From Lethocerus indicus (taxonomy: Eukaryota > Arthropoda > Insecta > Hemiptera > Belostomatidae), in assembly GCA_019843655.1 (NCBI GenBank), contig JACDQD010000006.1:4952034-5016033 (forward strand): DNA of 64,000 nucleotides. The letters run 5' to 3'. Of the stretch, positions 37,621 through 51,437 are shown in pieces. The notes under the pieces are model-generated. The model was not told the DNA's origin. It worked only from the letters and a program-made list of their open reading frames with translations, and searched no databases. Within the stretch, counting starts at the first letter, position 1, and every line of letters starts with the position of its first letter. A program made the translations under genes and the position numbers.

Positions 37621-38724
37621 ATGAGTTCACCCTCGTAAGTACATTTATGATAATTATGATAATCGTATATTTCAGTATAATTATTATATTCGGCCAGGTA
37701 TTTAATTCTTCACAAAAGTTATTAACACAGAATAATTGTGCGACCAAATAAATATGTTCCTCAATATCCTCCAGTTAGGCGCGACATGAACAATAGTCAA
37801 TTTGTACAGAAATGAATATTACAATGTTAATGTACAATACCATGGCGTCAATAGATTTTAAGGGTCGATATATTGAAACACACTCATAAGCCAAACGTAT
37901 TGTTTATTAATTGCGTTTATGTCCTATTTCAGACGTGAATCGTCGACTTCGATCGATGATGCCAACGATCCAAGCGAAATAACACTGGAGTAAGTGCTAC
38001 TCTAAATTAAACGGAAACTCCTTTAGACTGATAAACAATTCGAATAAAGCCTCCGACCGATTCATTTTTTGTCATCCCCATATCAAATTCCATCATTTTA
38101 TGAGAAAACCACACGGACTTGTACATGAATTCTATATTCTAAAAATGATTAATAACGAATGACCTTTAAACAGAATTAACCTGAGGAGTCCCGTCGTCGA
38201 TGGTTACCCGAGTGAAAACATACTCGGGAGGCTTATACGGTATGATCGGCTAACAAGACAACCGTCACACTTCATAGCAGATATACGACAGTAAATAATT
38301 GTACTATATAAATATACTAATATTTAATATAACAATATGTGTGTGCGTGTGGTCTAACATCCCGAATGTATTCGTCCAAACCCCAAGCAGATATTTTTGA
38401 TTATTTTATGTGTGTGTGTGTGTGATATAACAGAAAATATACAACACAACATATTTGTATTGTATTTCGAAGTCACTATCGCCTAATTTTACATATAAGA
38501 GTATATATTTTGGGTGTCTCCCAAATTATTTTATCTACGGTTGAATTTCTGCTCTTTGAAACAGGTATATCAACGACGAGGAGGATGAATCCGATGGCCA
38601 ACTGCCTGATGGCGCAGAACCGGATGACCAACCAGGCCCAACAAATGCCAACTTTTGGAGGAGAGTAGGACAAGGGGTGCTGGGGGGCTTAGTGGTGATG
38701 GGGCTCATATTTTGGCGCAGGTAG
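37621..38724 (+). pseudogene. Microprotein gene, array unit 6, frameshifted in exon 2
   Basis: Exons 37621-37634, 37676-37697, 37933-37989, 38565-38724. Exon 2 is 22 nt instead of 21, so the frame runs into TGA at the start of exon 3. Exons 3 and 4 themselves are unchanged. The (TG)n tract is only about 16 bp here (38408-38424), against 60-75 bp in most units. Confidence 0.5.
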
Positions 38725-39342
38725 AATGGCCCGTCGCTACTGGACGAACAGTGGGGACGCGTCGGCAGAAAACTTCAACGCACACCTGGGTAATTCTCAG
38801 TTTTATTTAATTAAACTATTGCCATTATCCGGTAACCTACTAGAATTTTTAGAATAAATATCGAGGTCAAATATATCATCCGGAAAACTATGATCGGATC
38901 TATGACCCGGGGATATAATAAAGTTTGACATCACTTAACGAACGAGACAGATACATTCGTTCTTATTATTTGAACCTTTTAGGTACGCTCGAGTCATCTA
39001 TGATTTGAGATTAGTGACCTACGCTAATATTGGTCTTAGGATAATATTGCAAGCATAACCGTTAGGCAATAACCGCGCCAAACAATCGATTATCATTCCT
39101 CGGCAATGAGGACCCCATTTTCAGCTTTCCTCCGCGACCACCGAAGTTCAATAATTACTATTACAGATATCAATTACAAACGCGTATTGGCGTGGTGTGC
39201 CTAGATAGATGTCGGCAGTTTGAACCCTCAACTTATCCCAGTTTCGTTTATTTAGCCACTAAAGTCTCGATTCATCGACGCCACTTGCAAAGTCCAGTGA
39301 GGATGCCCAAAAACATCCAAAGTGCTAACAGTGACTAACACC

Positions 39343-39379
39343 GCTACTGAAGATGGCGAGCAACCGAATCCGGTCTAGC
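39343..39379 (+). ncRNA. Hammerhead-ribozyme-like core, unit 6/7 boundary
   Basis: Identical to the copy at 26641. Confidence 0.45.
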
Positions 39380-40125
39380 AAAAGACCAAACCAGCGGGAG
39401 GAGACAGAAACATCACGAACCTACAGTGTACAAAAAATATTGTTTACCACGTAGCACGTGGCTTTAAAATAAATGCACCCGTTTATTCCACGAAAATAAA
39501 CAGTTTTTTACGCTTTTACAAAACAACTCATTTTAAACCCGGGCATAGCCAGGTATTTGCACCTAGTATTTGAATAAATTATTGAATAAATTACTAATTG
39601 TTTTCGATTCAATGAATAGCTTTACTGATTATGTTTTGAAACAAATTAGGCGGGTTATTTAGTTTGTTTCACATAGCGTATCTTTATTAAAGCGTCCGAC
39701 GGGTTGTGCTTATTATTTTGTCCAAATGAAGCGGTTTAGTTTATTTTTTTCACATAGCGTATCTTTATTAAACCGTCCGACGGGTTGTGCTTATTATTTT
39801 GACCAAATTAGGTGGGTTATTGTATTTTTTTCACATCGCGGACCTTTATGTTTCGGTTAATATGACGGGTTATAAATTTATCTCCTTACATTAAGTCATA
39901 CAAGTAGTGGATAAAAATTGTATATTGACGAATCTATTTTGTCTACTTAGAATTTAGATCGGCTTATTGAATTCGTTCTTATAACAATATATATGTGGCA
40001 AAACACATTTCTATAGTTACGCCGTGAGAATTTCTAAAGGGAATTATTCAAATCGTAATATTATCGACTTGAAAGCGATTTCCTCCTATAAGGAAGTAGA
40101 AATAGTTATCTCTTTTTAAAAAAAC

Positions 40126-40907
40126 ATGAGTTCACCCTCGTAAGTACATTTATGATAATTATGATAATCGTATATTTCAGTATTATTATATTCGGCCAGG
40201 TATTTAATTCTTCACAAAAGTTATTAACACAGAATAATTGTGCGACCAAATAAATATGTTCCTCAATATCCTCCAGTTAGGCGCGACATGAACAATAGTC
40301 AATTTGTACAGAAATGAATATTACAATGTTAATGTACAATACCATGGCGTCAATAGATTTTAAGGGTCGATATATTGAAACACACTCATAAGCCAAACGT
40401 ATTGTTTATTAATTGCGTTTATGTCCTATTTCAGACGTGAATCGTCGACTTCGATCGATGATGCCAACGATCCAAGCGAAATAACACTGGAGTAAGTGCC
40501 ACTCTAAATTAAACGGAAAATCTTTAGACTGATAAACAATTCGAATAAAGCCTCCGACAGATTCATTTTTTGTCATCCCCATATCAAATTCCATCATTTT
40601 ACGAGAAAACCACACGGACTTGTACATGAATTCTATATTCTAAATATGATTAATAACGAATGACCTTTAAACAGAATTAACCTGAGGAGTCCCGTCGTCG
40701 ATGGTTACCCGAGTGAAAACATACTCGAAAGGCTTATACGGTATGATCGGCTAACAAGACAACCGTCACACTTCATAGCAGATATACGACAGTAAATAAT
40801 TGTACTATATAAATATACTAATATTTAATATAACAATATGTGTGTGCGTGTGGTCTAACATCCCGAATGTATTCGTCCAAACCCCAAGCAGATATTTTTG
40901 ATTATTT

Positions 40908-40984
<77 letters not shown>

Positions 40985-41283
40985 TATAACAGAAAATATA
41001 CAACACAACATATTTGTATTGTATTTCGAAGTCACTATCGCCTAATTTTACATATAAGAGTATATATTTTGGGTGTCTCCCAAATTATTTTATCTACGGT
41101 TGAATTTCTGCTCTTTGAAACAGGTATATCAACGACGAGGAGGATGAATCCGATGGCCAACTGCCTGATGGCGCAGAACCGGATGACCAACCAGGCCCAA
41201 CAAATGCCAACTTTTGGAGGAGAGTAGGACAAGGGGTGCTGGGGGGCTTAGTGGTGATGGGGCTCATATTTTGGCGCAGGTAG
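40126..41283 (+). pseudogene. Microprotein gene, array unit 7, frameshifted in exon 2
   Basis: Exons 40126-40139, 40181-40199, 40435-40491, 41124-41283. Exon 2 is 19 nt (two bases lost), which brings TGA into frame at the start of exon 3. Exon 3 is main type, exon 4 unchanged. Confidence 0.5.
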
Positions 41284-41901
41284 AATGGCCCGTCGCTACT
41301 GGACGAACAGTGGGGACGCGTCGGCAGAAAACTTCAACGCACACCTGGGTAATTCTCAGTTTTATTTAATTAAACTATTGCCATTATCCGGTAACCTACT
41401 AGAATTTTTAGAATAAATATCGAGGTCAAATATATCATCCGGAAAACTATGATCGGATCTATGACCCGGGGATATAATAAAGTTTGACATCACTTAACGA
41501 ACGAGACAGATACATTCGTTCTTATTATTTGAACCTTTTAGGTACGCTCGAGTCATCTATGATTTGAGATTAGTGACCTACGCTAATATTGGTCTTAGGA
41601 TAATATTGCAAGCATAACCGTTAGGCAATAACCGCGCCAAACAATCGATTATCATTCCTCGGCAATGAGGACCCCATTTTCAGCTTTCCTCCGCGACCAC
41701 CGAAGTTCAATAATTACTATTACAGATATCAATTACAAACGCGTATTGGCGTGGTGTGCCTAGATAGATGTCGGCAGTTTGAACCCTCAACTTATCCCAG
41801 TTTCGTTTATTTAGCCACTAAAGTCTCGATTCATCGACGCCACTTGCAAAGTCCAGTGAGGATGCCCAAAAACATCCAAAGTGCTAACAGTGACTAACAC
41901 C

Positions 41902-41938
41902 GCTACTGAAGATGGCGAGCAACCGAATCCGGTCTAGC
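41902..41938 (+). ncRNA. Hammerhead-ribozyme-like core, unit 7/8 boundary
   Basis: Identical to the copy at 26641. Confidence 0.45.
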
Positions 41939-42686
41939 AAAAGACCAAACCAGCGGGAGGAGACAGAAACATCACGAACCTACAGTGTACAAAAAAATAT
42001 TGTTTACCACGTAGCACGTGGCTTTAAAATAAATGCACCCGTTTATTCCACGAAAATAAACAGTTTTTTACGCTTTTACAAAACAACTCATTTTAAACCC
42101 GGGCATAGCCAGGTATTTGCACCTAGTATTTGAATAAATTATTGAATAAATTACTAATTGTTTTCGATTCAATGAATAGCTTTACTGATTATGTTTTGAA
42201 ACAAATTAGGCGGGTTATTTAGTTTGTTTCACATAGCGTATCTTTATTAAAGCGTCCGACGGGTTGTGCTTATTATTTTGTCCAAATGAAGCGGTTTAGT
42301 TTATTTTTTTCACATAGCGTATCTTTATTAAACCGTCCGACGGGTTGTGCTTATTATTTTGACCAAATTAGGTGGGTTATTGTATTTTTTTCACATCGCG
42401 GACCTTTATGTTTCGGTTAATATGACGGGTTATAAATTTATCTCCTTACATTAAGTCATACAAGTAGTGGATAAAAATTGTATATTGACGAATCTATTTT
42501 GTCTACTTAGAATTTAGATCGGCTTATTGAATTCGTTCTTATAACAATATATATGTGGCAAAACACATTTCTATAGTTACGCCGTGAGAATTTCTAAAGG
42601 GAATTATTCAAATCGTAATATTATCGACTTGAAAGCGATTTCCTCCTATAAGGAAGTAGAAATAGTTATCTCTTTTTAAAAAAAAC

Positions 42687-43468
42687 ATGAGTTCACCCTC
42701 GTAAGTACATTTATGATAATTATGATAATCGTATATTTCAGTATATTATTATATTCGGCCAGGTATTTAATTCTTCACAAAAGTTATTAACACAGAATAA
42801 TTGTGCGACCAAATAAATATGTTCCTCAATATCCTCCAGTTAGGCGCGACATGAACAATAGTCAATTTGTACAGAAATGAATATTACAATGTTAATGTAC
42901 AATACCATGGCGTCAATAGATTTTAAGGGTCGATATATTGAAACACACTCATAAGCCAAACGTATTGTTTATTAATTGCGTTTATGTCCTATTTCAGACG
43001 TGAATCGTCGACTTCGATCGATGATGCCAACGATCTAAGCGAAATAACACTGGAGTAAGTGCCACTCTAAATTAAACGGAAAATCTCCTTTAGACTGATA
43101 AACAATTCGAATAAAGCCTCCGACAGATTCATTTTTGTCATCCCCATATCAAATTCCATCATTTTACGAGAAAACCACACGGACTTGTACATGAATTCTA
43201 TATTCTAAATATGATTAATAACGAATGACCTTTAAACAGAATTAACCTGAGGAGTCCGTCGTCGATGGTTACCAGTGAAAACATACTCGGAGGCTTATAC
43301 GGTATGATCGGCTAACAAGACAACCGTCACACTTCATAGCAGATATACGACAGTAAATAATTGTACTATATAAATATACTAATATTTAATATAACAATAT
43401 GTGTGTGCGTGTGGTCTAACATCCCGAATGTATTCGTCCAAACCCCAAGCAGATATTTTTGATTATTT

Positions 43469-43539
<71 letters not shown>

Positions 43540-43838
43540 TATAACAGAAAATATACAACACAACATATTTGTATTGTATTTCGAAGTCACTATCGCCTAA
43601 TTTTACATATAAGAGTATATATTTTGGGTGTCTCCCAAATTATTTTATCTACGGTTGAATTTCTGCTCTTTGAAACAGGTATATCAACGACGAGGAGGAT
43701 GAATCCGATGGCCAACTGCCTGATGGCGCAGAACCGGATGACCAACCAGGCCCAACAAATGCCAACTTTTGGAGGAGAGTAGGACAAGGGGTGCTGGGGG
43801 GCTTAGTGGTGATGGGGCTCATATTTTGGCGCAGGTAG
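42687..43838 (+). CDS. Microprotein gene, array unit 8
   Basis: Exons 42687-42700, 42742-42762, 42998-43054, 43679-43838. Intact; Ile at residue 6; exon 3 is main type except for P25L, which variant B also carries. Confidence 0.5.
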
Positions 43839-44456
43839 AATGGCCCGTCGCTACTGGACGAACAGTGGGGACGCGTCGGCAGAAAACTTCAACGCACACC
43901 TGGGTAATTCTCAGTTTTATTTAATTAAACTATTGCCATTATCCGGTAACCTACTAGAATTTTTAGAATAAATATCGAGGTCAAATATATCATCCGGAAA
44001 ACTATGATCGGATCTATGACCCGGGGATATAATAAAGTTTGACATCACTTAACGAACGAGACAGATACATTCGTTCTTATTATTTGAACCTTTTAGGTAC
44101 GCTCGAGTCATCTATGATTTGAGATTAGTGACCTACGCTAATATTGGTCTTAGGATAATATTGCAAGCATAACCGTTAGGCAATAACCGCGCCAAACAAT
44201 CGATTATCATTCCTCGGCAATGAGGACCCCATTTTCAGCTTTCCTCCGCGACCACCGAAGTTCAATAATTACTATTACAGATATCAATTACAAACGCGTA
44301 TTGGCGTGGTGTGCCTAGATAGATGTCGGCAGTTTGAACCCTCAACTTATCCCAGTTTCGTTTATTTAGCCACTAAAGTCTCGATTCATCGACGCCACTT
44401 GCAAAGTCCAGTGAGGATGCCCAAAAACATCCAAAGTGCTAACAGTGACTAACACC

Positions 44457-44493
44457 GCTACTGAAGATGGCGAGCAACCGAATCCGGTCTAGC
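44457..44493 (+). ncRNA. Hammerhead-ribozyme-like core, unit 8/9 boundary
   Basis: Identical to the copy at 26641. Confidence 0.45.
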
Positions 44494-45236
44494 AAAAGAC
44501 CAAACCAGCGGGAGGAGACAGAAACATCACGAACCTACAGTGTACAAAAAATATTGTTTACCACGTAGCACGTGGCTTTAAAATAAATGCACCCGTTTAT
44601 TCCACGAAAATAAACAGTTTTTTACGCTTTTACAAAACAACTCATTTTAAACCCGGGCATAGCCAGGTATTTGCACCTAGTATTTGAATAAATTATTGAA
44701 TAAATTACTAATTGTTTTCGATTCAATGAATAGCTTTACTGATTATGTTTTGAAACAAATTAGGCGGGTTATTTAGTTTGTTTCACATAGCGTATCTTTA
44801 TTAAAGCGTCCGAAGGGTTGTGCTTATTATTTTGTCCAAATGAAGCGGTTTAGTTTATTTTTTTCACATAGCGTATCTTTATTAAACCGTCCGACGGGTT
44901 GTGCTTATTATTTTGACCAAATTAGGTGGGTTATTGTATTTTTTTCACATCGCGGACCTTTATGTTTCGGTTAATATGACGGGTTATAAATTTATCTCCT
45001 TACATTAAGTCATACAAGTAGTGGATAAAAATTGTATATTGACGAATCTATTTTGTCTACTTAGAATTTAGATCGGCTTATTGAATTCGTTCTTATAACA
45101 ATATATATGTGGCAAAACACATTTCTATAGTTACGCCGTGAGAATTTCTAAAGGGAATTATTCAAATCGTAATATTATCGACTTGAAAGCGATTTCCTCC
45201 TATAAGGAAGTAGAAATAGTTATCTCTTTTAAAAAC

Positions 45237-46022
45237 ATGAGTTCACCCTCGTAAGTACATTTATGATAATTATGATAATCGTATATTTCAGTAAATTATT
45301 ATATTCGGCCAGGTATTTAATTCTTCACAAAAGTTATTAACACAGAATAATTGTGCGACCAAATAAATATGTTCCTCAATATCCTCCAGTTAGGCGCGAC
45401 ATGAACAATAGTCAATTTGTACAGAAATGAATATTACAATGTTAATGTACAATACCATGGCGTCAATAGATTTTAAGGGTCGATATATTGAAACACACTC
45501 ATAAGCCAAACGTATTGTTTATTAATTGCGTTTATGTCCTATTTCAGACGTGAATCGTCGACTTCGATCGATGATGCCAACGATCCAAGCGAAATAACAC
45601 TGGAGTAAGTGCCACTCTAAATTAAACGGAAAATCTCTTTAGACTGATAAACAATTCGAATAAAGCCTCCGACAGATTCATTTTTTGTCATCCCCATATC
45701 AAATTCCATCATTTTACGAGAAAACCACACGGACTTGTACATGAATTCTATATTCTAAATATGATTAATAACGAATGACCTTTAAACAGAATTAACCTGA
45801 GGAGTCCCGTCGTCGATGGTTACCCGAGTGAAAACATACTCGGGAGGCTTATACGGTATGATCGGCTAACAAGACAACCGTCACACTTCATAGCAGATAT
45901 ACGACAGTAAATAATTGTACTATATAAATATACTAATATTTAATATAACAATATGTGTGTGCGTGTGGTCTAACATCCCGAATGTATTCGTCCAAACCCC
46001 AAGCAGATATTTTTGATTATTT

Positions 46023-46085
<63 letters not shown>

Positions 46086-46384
46086 TATAACAGAAAATAT
46101 ACAACACAACATATTTGTATTGTATTTCGAAGTCACTATCGCCTAATTTTACATATAAGAGTATATATTTTGGGTGTCTCCCAAATTATTTTATCTACGG
46201 TTGAATTTCTGCTCTTTGAAACAGGTATATCAACGACGAGGAGGATGAATCCGATGGCCAACTGCCTGATGGCGCAGAACCGGATGACCAACCAGGCCCA
46301 ACAAATGCCAACTTTTGGAGGAGAGTAGGACAAGGGGTGCTGGGGGGCTTAGTGGTGATGGGGCTCATATTTTGGCGCAGGTAG
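45237..46384 (+). CDS. Microprotein gene, array unit 9
   Basis: Exons 45237-45250, 45292-45312, 45548-45604, 46225-46384. Intact; main-type exon 3; Lys at residue 6. The A-run just before the ATG is shorter than in other units. Confidence 0.5.
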
Positions 46385-47002
46385 AATGGCCCGTCGCTAC
46401 TGGACGAACAGTGGGGACGCGTCGGCAGAAAACTTCAACGCACACCTGGGTAATTCTCAGTTTTATTTAATTAAACTATTGCCATTATCCGGTAACCTAC
46501 TAGAATTTTTAGAATAAATATCGAGGTCAAATATATCATCCGGAAAACTATGATCGGATCTATGACCCGGGGATATAATAAAGTTTGACATCACTTAACG
46601 AACGAGACAGATACATTCGTTCTTATTATTTGAACCTTTTAGGTACGCTCGAGTCATCTATGATTTGAGATTAGTGACCTACGCTAATATTGGTCTTAGG
46701 ATAATATTGCAAGCATAACCGTTAGGCAATAACCGCGCCAAACAATCGATTATCATTCCTCGGCAATGAGGACCCCATTTTCAGCTTTCCTCCGCGACCA
46801 CCGAAGTTCAATAATTACTATTACAGATATCAATTACAAACGCGTATTGGCGTGGTGTGCCTAGATAGATGTCGGCAGTTTGAACCCTCAACTTATCCCA
46901 GTTTCGTTTATTTAGCCACTAAAGTCTCGATTCATCGACGCCACTTGCAAAGTCCAGTGAGGATGCCCAAAAACATCCAAAGTGCTAACAGTGACTAACA
47001 CC

Positions 47003-47039
47003 GCTACTGAAGATGGCGAGCAACCGAATCCGGTCTAGC
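47003..47039 (+). ncRNA. Hammerhead-ribozyme-like core, unit 9/10 boundary
   Basis: Identical to the copy at 26641. Confidence 0.45.
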
Positions 47040-47785
47040 AAAAGACCAAACCAGCGGGAGGAGACAGAAACATCACGAACCTACAGTGTACAAAAAATAT
47101 TGTTTACCACGTAGCACGTGGCTTTAAAATAAATGCACCCGTTTATTCCACGAAAATAAACAGTTTTTTACGCTTTTACAAAACAACTCATTTTAAACCC
47201 GGGCATAGCCAGGTATTTGCACCTAGTATTTGAATAAATTATTGAATAAATTACTAATTGTTTTCGATTCAATGAATAGCTTTACTGATTATGTTTTGAA
47301 ACAAATTAGGCGGGTTATTTAGTTTGTTTCACATAGCGTATCTTTATTAAAGCGTCCGACGGGTTGTGCTTATTATTTTGTCCAAATGAAGCGGTTTAGT
47401 TTATTTTTTTCACATAGCGTATCTTTATTAAACCGTCCGACGGGTTGTGCTTATTATTTTGACCAAATTAGGTGGGTTATTGTATTTTTTTCACATCGCG
47501 GACCTTTATGTTTCGGTTAATATGACGGGTTATAAATTTATCTCCTTACATTAAGTCATACAAGTAGTGGATAAAAATTGTATATTGACGAATCTATTTT
47601 GTCTACTTAGAATTTAGATCGGCTTATTGAATTCGTTCTTATAACAATATATATGTGGCAAAACACATTTCTATAGTTACGCCGTGAGAATTTCTAAAGG
47701 GAATTATTCAAATCGTAATATTATCGACTTGAAAGCGATTTCCTCCTATAAGGAAGTAGAAATAGTTATCTCTTTTTAAAAAAAC

Positions 47786-48568
47786 ATGAGTTCACCCTCG
47801 TAAGTACATTTATGATAATTATGATAATCGTATATTTCAGTAAATTATTATATTCGGCCAGGTATTTAATTCTTCACAAAAGTTATTAACACAGAATAAT
47901 TGTGCGACCAAATAAATATGTTCCTCAATATCCTCCAGTTAGGCGCGACATGAACAATAGTCAATTTGTACAGAAATGAATATTACAATGTTAATGTACA
48001 ATACCATGGCGTCAATAGATTTTAAGGGTCGATATATTGAAACACACTCATAAGCCAAACGTATTGTTTATTAATTGCGTTTATGTCCTATTTCAGACGT
48101 GAATCGTCGACTTCGATCGATGATGCCAACGATCCAAGCGAAATAACACTGGAGTAAGTGCCACTCTAAATTAAACGGAAAATCTCTTAGACTGATAAAC
48201 AATTCGAATAAAGCCTCCGACAGATTCATTTTTTGTCATCCCCATATCAAATTCCATCATTTTACGAGAAAACCACACGGACTTGTACATGAATTCTATA
48301 TTCTAAATATGATTAATAACGAATGACCTTTAAACAGAATTAACCTGAGGAGTCCCGTCGTCGATGGTTACCAGTGAAAACATACTCGGGAGGCTTATAC
48401 GGTATGATCGGCTAACAAGACAACCGTCACACTTCATAGCAGATATACGACAGTAAATAATTGTACTATATAAATATACTAATATTTAATATAACAATAT
48501 GTGTGTGCGTGTGGTCTAACATCCCGAATGTATTCGTCCAAACCCCAAGCAGATATTTTTGATTATTT

Positions 48569-48631
<63 letters not shown>

Positions 48632-48930
48632 TATAACAGAAAATATACAACACAACATATTTGTATTGTATTTCGAAGTCACTATCGCCTAATTTTACAT
48701 ATAAGAGTATATATTTTGGGTGTCTCCCAAATTATTTTATCTACGGTTGAATTTCTGCTCTTTGAAACAGGTATATCAACGACGAGGAGGATGAATCCGA
48801 TGGCCAACTGCCTGATGGCGCAGAACCGGATGACCAACCAGGCCCAACAAATGCCAACTTTTGGAGGAGAGTAGGACAAGGGGTGCTGGGGGGCTTAGTG
48901 GTGATGGGGCTCATATTTTGGCGCAGGTAG
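47786..48930 (+). CDS. Microprotein gene, array unit 10
   Basis: Exons 47786-47799, 47841-47861, 48097-48153, 48771-48930. Intact; main-type exon 3; Lys at residue 6. Confidence 0.5.
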
Positions 48931-49549
48931 AATGGCCCGTCGCTACTGGACGAACAGTGGGGACGCGTCGGCAGAAAACTTCAACGCACACCTGGGTAAT
49001 TCTCAGTTTTATTTAATTAAACTATTGCCATTATCCGGTAACCTACTAGAATTTTTAGAATAAATATCGAGGTCAAATATATCATCCGGAAAACTATGAT
49101 CGGATCTATGACCCGGGGATATAATAAAGTTTGACATCACTTAACGAACGAGACAGATACATTCGTTCTTATTATTTGAACCTTTTAGGTACGCTCGAGT
49201 CATCTATGATTTGAGATTAGTGACCTACGCTAATATTGGTCTTAGGATAATATTGCAAGCATAACCGTTAGGCAATAACCGCGCCAAACAATCGATTATC
49301 ATTCCTCGGCAATGAGGACCCCATTTTCAGCTTTCCTCCGCGACCACCGAAGTTCAATAATTACTATTACAGATATCAATTACAAACGCGTATTGGCGTG
49401 GTGTGCCTAGATAGATGTCGGCAGTTTGAACCCTCAACTTATCCCAGTTTCGTTTATTTAGCCACTAAAGTCTCGATTCATCGACGCCACTTGCAAAAGT
49501 CCAGTGAGGATGCCCAAAAACATCCAAAGTGCTAACAGTGACTAACACC

Positions 49550-49586
49550 GCTACTGAAGATGGCGAGCAACCGAATCCGGTCTAGC
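49550..49586 (+). ncRNA. Hammerhead-ribozyme-like core, unit 10/11 boundary
   Basis: Same core as 26641. The following sequence reads AGCGAGAGGAG rather than the AGCGGGAGGAG of the other array units, matching the solitary copies. Confidence 0.45.
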
Positions 49587-50332
49587 AAAAGACCAAACCA
49601 GCGAGAGGAGACAGAAACATCACGAACCTACAGTATACAAAAAATATTGTTTACCACGTAGCACGTGGCTTTAAAATAAATGCACCCGTTTATTCCACGA
49701 AAATAAACAGTTTTTTACGCTTTTACAAAACAACTCATTTTAAACCCGGGCATAGCCAGGTATTTGCACCTAGTATTTGAATAAATTATTGAATAAATTA
49801 CTAATTGTTTTCGATTCAATGAATAGCTTTACTGATTATGTTTTGAAACAAATTAGGCGGGTTATTTAGTTTGTTTCACATAGCGTATCTTTATTAAAGC
49901 GTCCGACGGGTTGTGCTTATTATTTTGTCCAAATGAAGCGGTTTAGTTTATTTTTTTCACATAGCGTATCTTTATTAAACCGTCCGACGGGTTGTGCTTA
50001 TTATTTTGACCAAATTAGGTGGGTTATTGTATTTTTTTCACATCGCGGACCTTTATGTTTCGGTTAATATGACGGGTTATAAATTTATCTCCTTACATTA
50101 AGTCATACAAGTAGTGGATAAAAATTGTATATTGACGAATCTATTTTGTCTACTTAGAATTTAGATCGGCTTATTGAATTCGTTCTTATAACAATATATA
50201 TGTGGCAAAACACATTTCTATAGTTACGCCGTGAGAATTTCTAAAGGGAATTATTCAAATCGTAATATTATCGACTTGAAAGCGATTTCCTCCTATAAGG
50301 AAGTAGAAATAGTTATCTCTTTTTAAAAAAAC

Positions 50333-51437
50333 ATGAGTTCACCCTCGTAAGTACATTTATGATAATTATGATAATCGTATATTTCAGTATATTATTATAT
50401 TCGGCCAGTTATTTAATTCTTCACAAAAGTTATTAACACAGAATAATTGTGCGACCAAATAAATATGTTCCTCAATATCCTCCAGTTAGGCGCGACATGA
50501 ACAATAGTCAATTTGTACAGAAATGAATATTACAATGTTAATGTACAATACCATGGCGTCAATAGATTTTAAGGGTCGATATATTGAAACACACTCATAA
50601 GCCAAACGTATTGTTTATTAATTGCGTTTATGTCCTATTTCAGACGTGAATCGTCGACTTCGATCGATGATGCCAACGATCCAAGCGAAATAACACTGGA
50701 GTAAGTGCCACTCTAAATTAAACGGAAAATCTCTTAGACTGATAAACAATTCGAATAAAGCCTCCGACAGATTCATTTTTTGTCATCCCCATATCAAATT
50801 CCATCATTTTACGAGAAAACCACACGGACTTGTACATGAATTCTATATTCTAAATATGATTAATAACGAATGACCTTTAAACAGAATTAACCTGAGGAGT
50901 CCCGTCGTCGATGGTTACCCGAGTGAAAACATACTCGGGAGGCTTATACGGTATGATCGGCTAACAAGACAACCGTCACACTTCATAGCAGATATACGAC
51001 AGTAAATAATTGTACTATATAAATATACTAATATTTAATATAACAATATGTGTGTGCGTGTGGTCTAACATCCCGAATGTATTCGTCCAAACCCCAAGCA
51101 GATATTTTTGATTATTTTATGTGTGTGTGTGTGTGTGATATAACAGAAAATATACAACACAACATATTTGTATTGTATTTCGAAGTCACTATCGCCTAAT
51201 TTTACATATAAGAGTATATATTTTGGGTGTCTCCCAAATTATTTTATCTACGGTTGAATTTCTGCTCTTTGAAACAGGTATATCAACGACGAGGAGGATG
51301 AATCCGATGGCCAACTGCCTGATGGCGCAGAACCGGATGACCAACCAGGCCCAACAAATGCCAACTTTTGGAGGAGAGTAGGACAAGGGGTGCTGGGGGG
51401 CTTAGTGGTGATGGGGCTCATATTTTGGCGCAGGTAG
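50333..51437 (+). pseudogene. Microprotein gene, array unit 11, lost splice donor
   Basis: Exons 50333-50346, 50388-50408, 50644-50700, 51278-51437. The donor after exon 2 is TT instead of GT (CCAG|TTATTT at 50409), so normal splicing of intron 2 should fail. Coding sequence is otherwise main type. The (TG)n tract is about 18-20 bp, as in unit 6. Confidence 0.5.
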
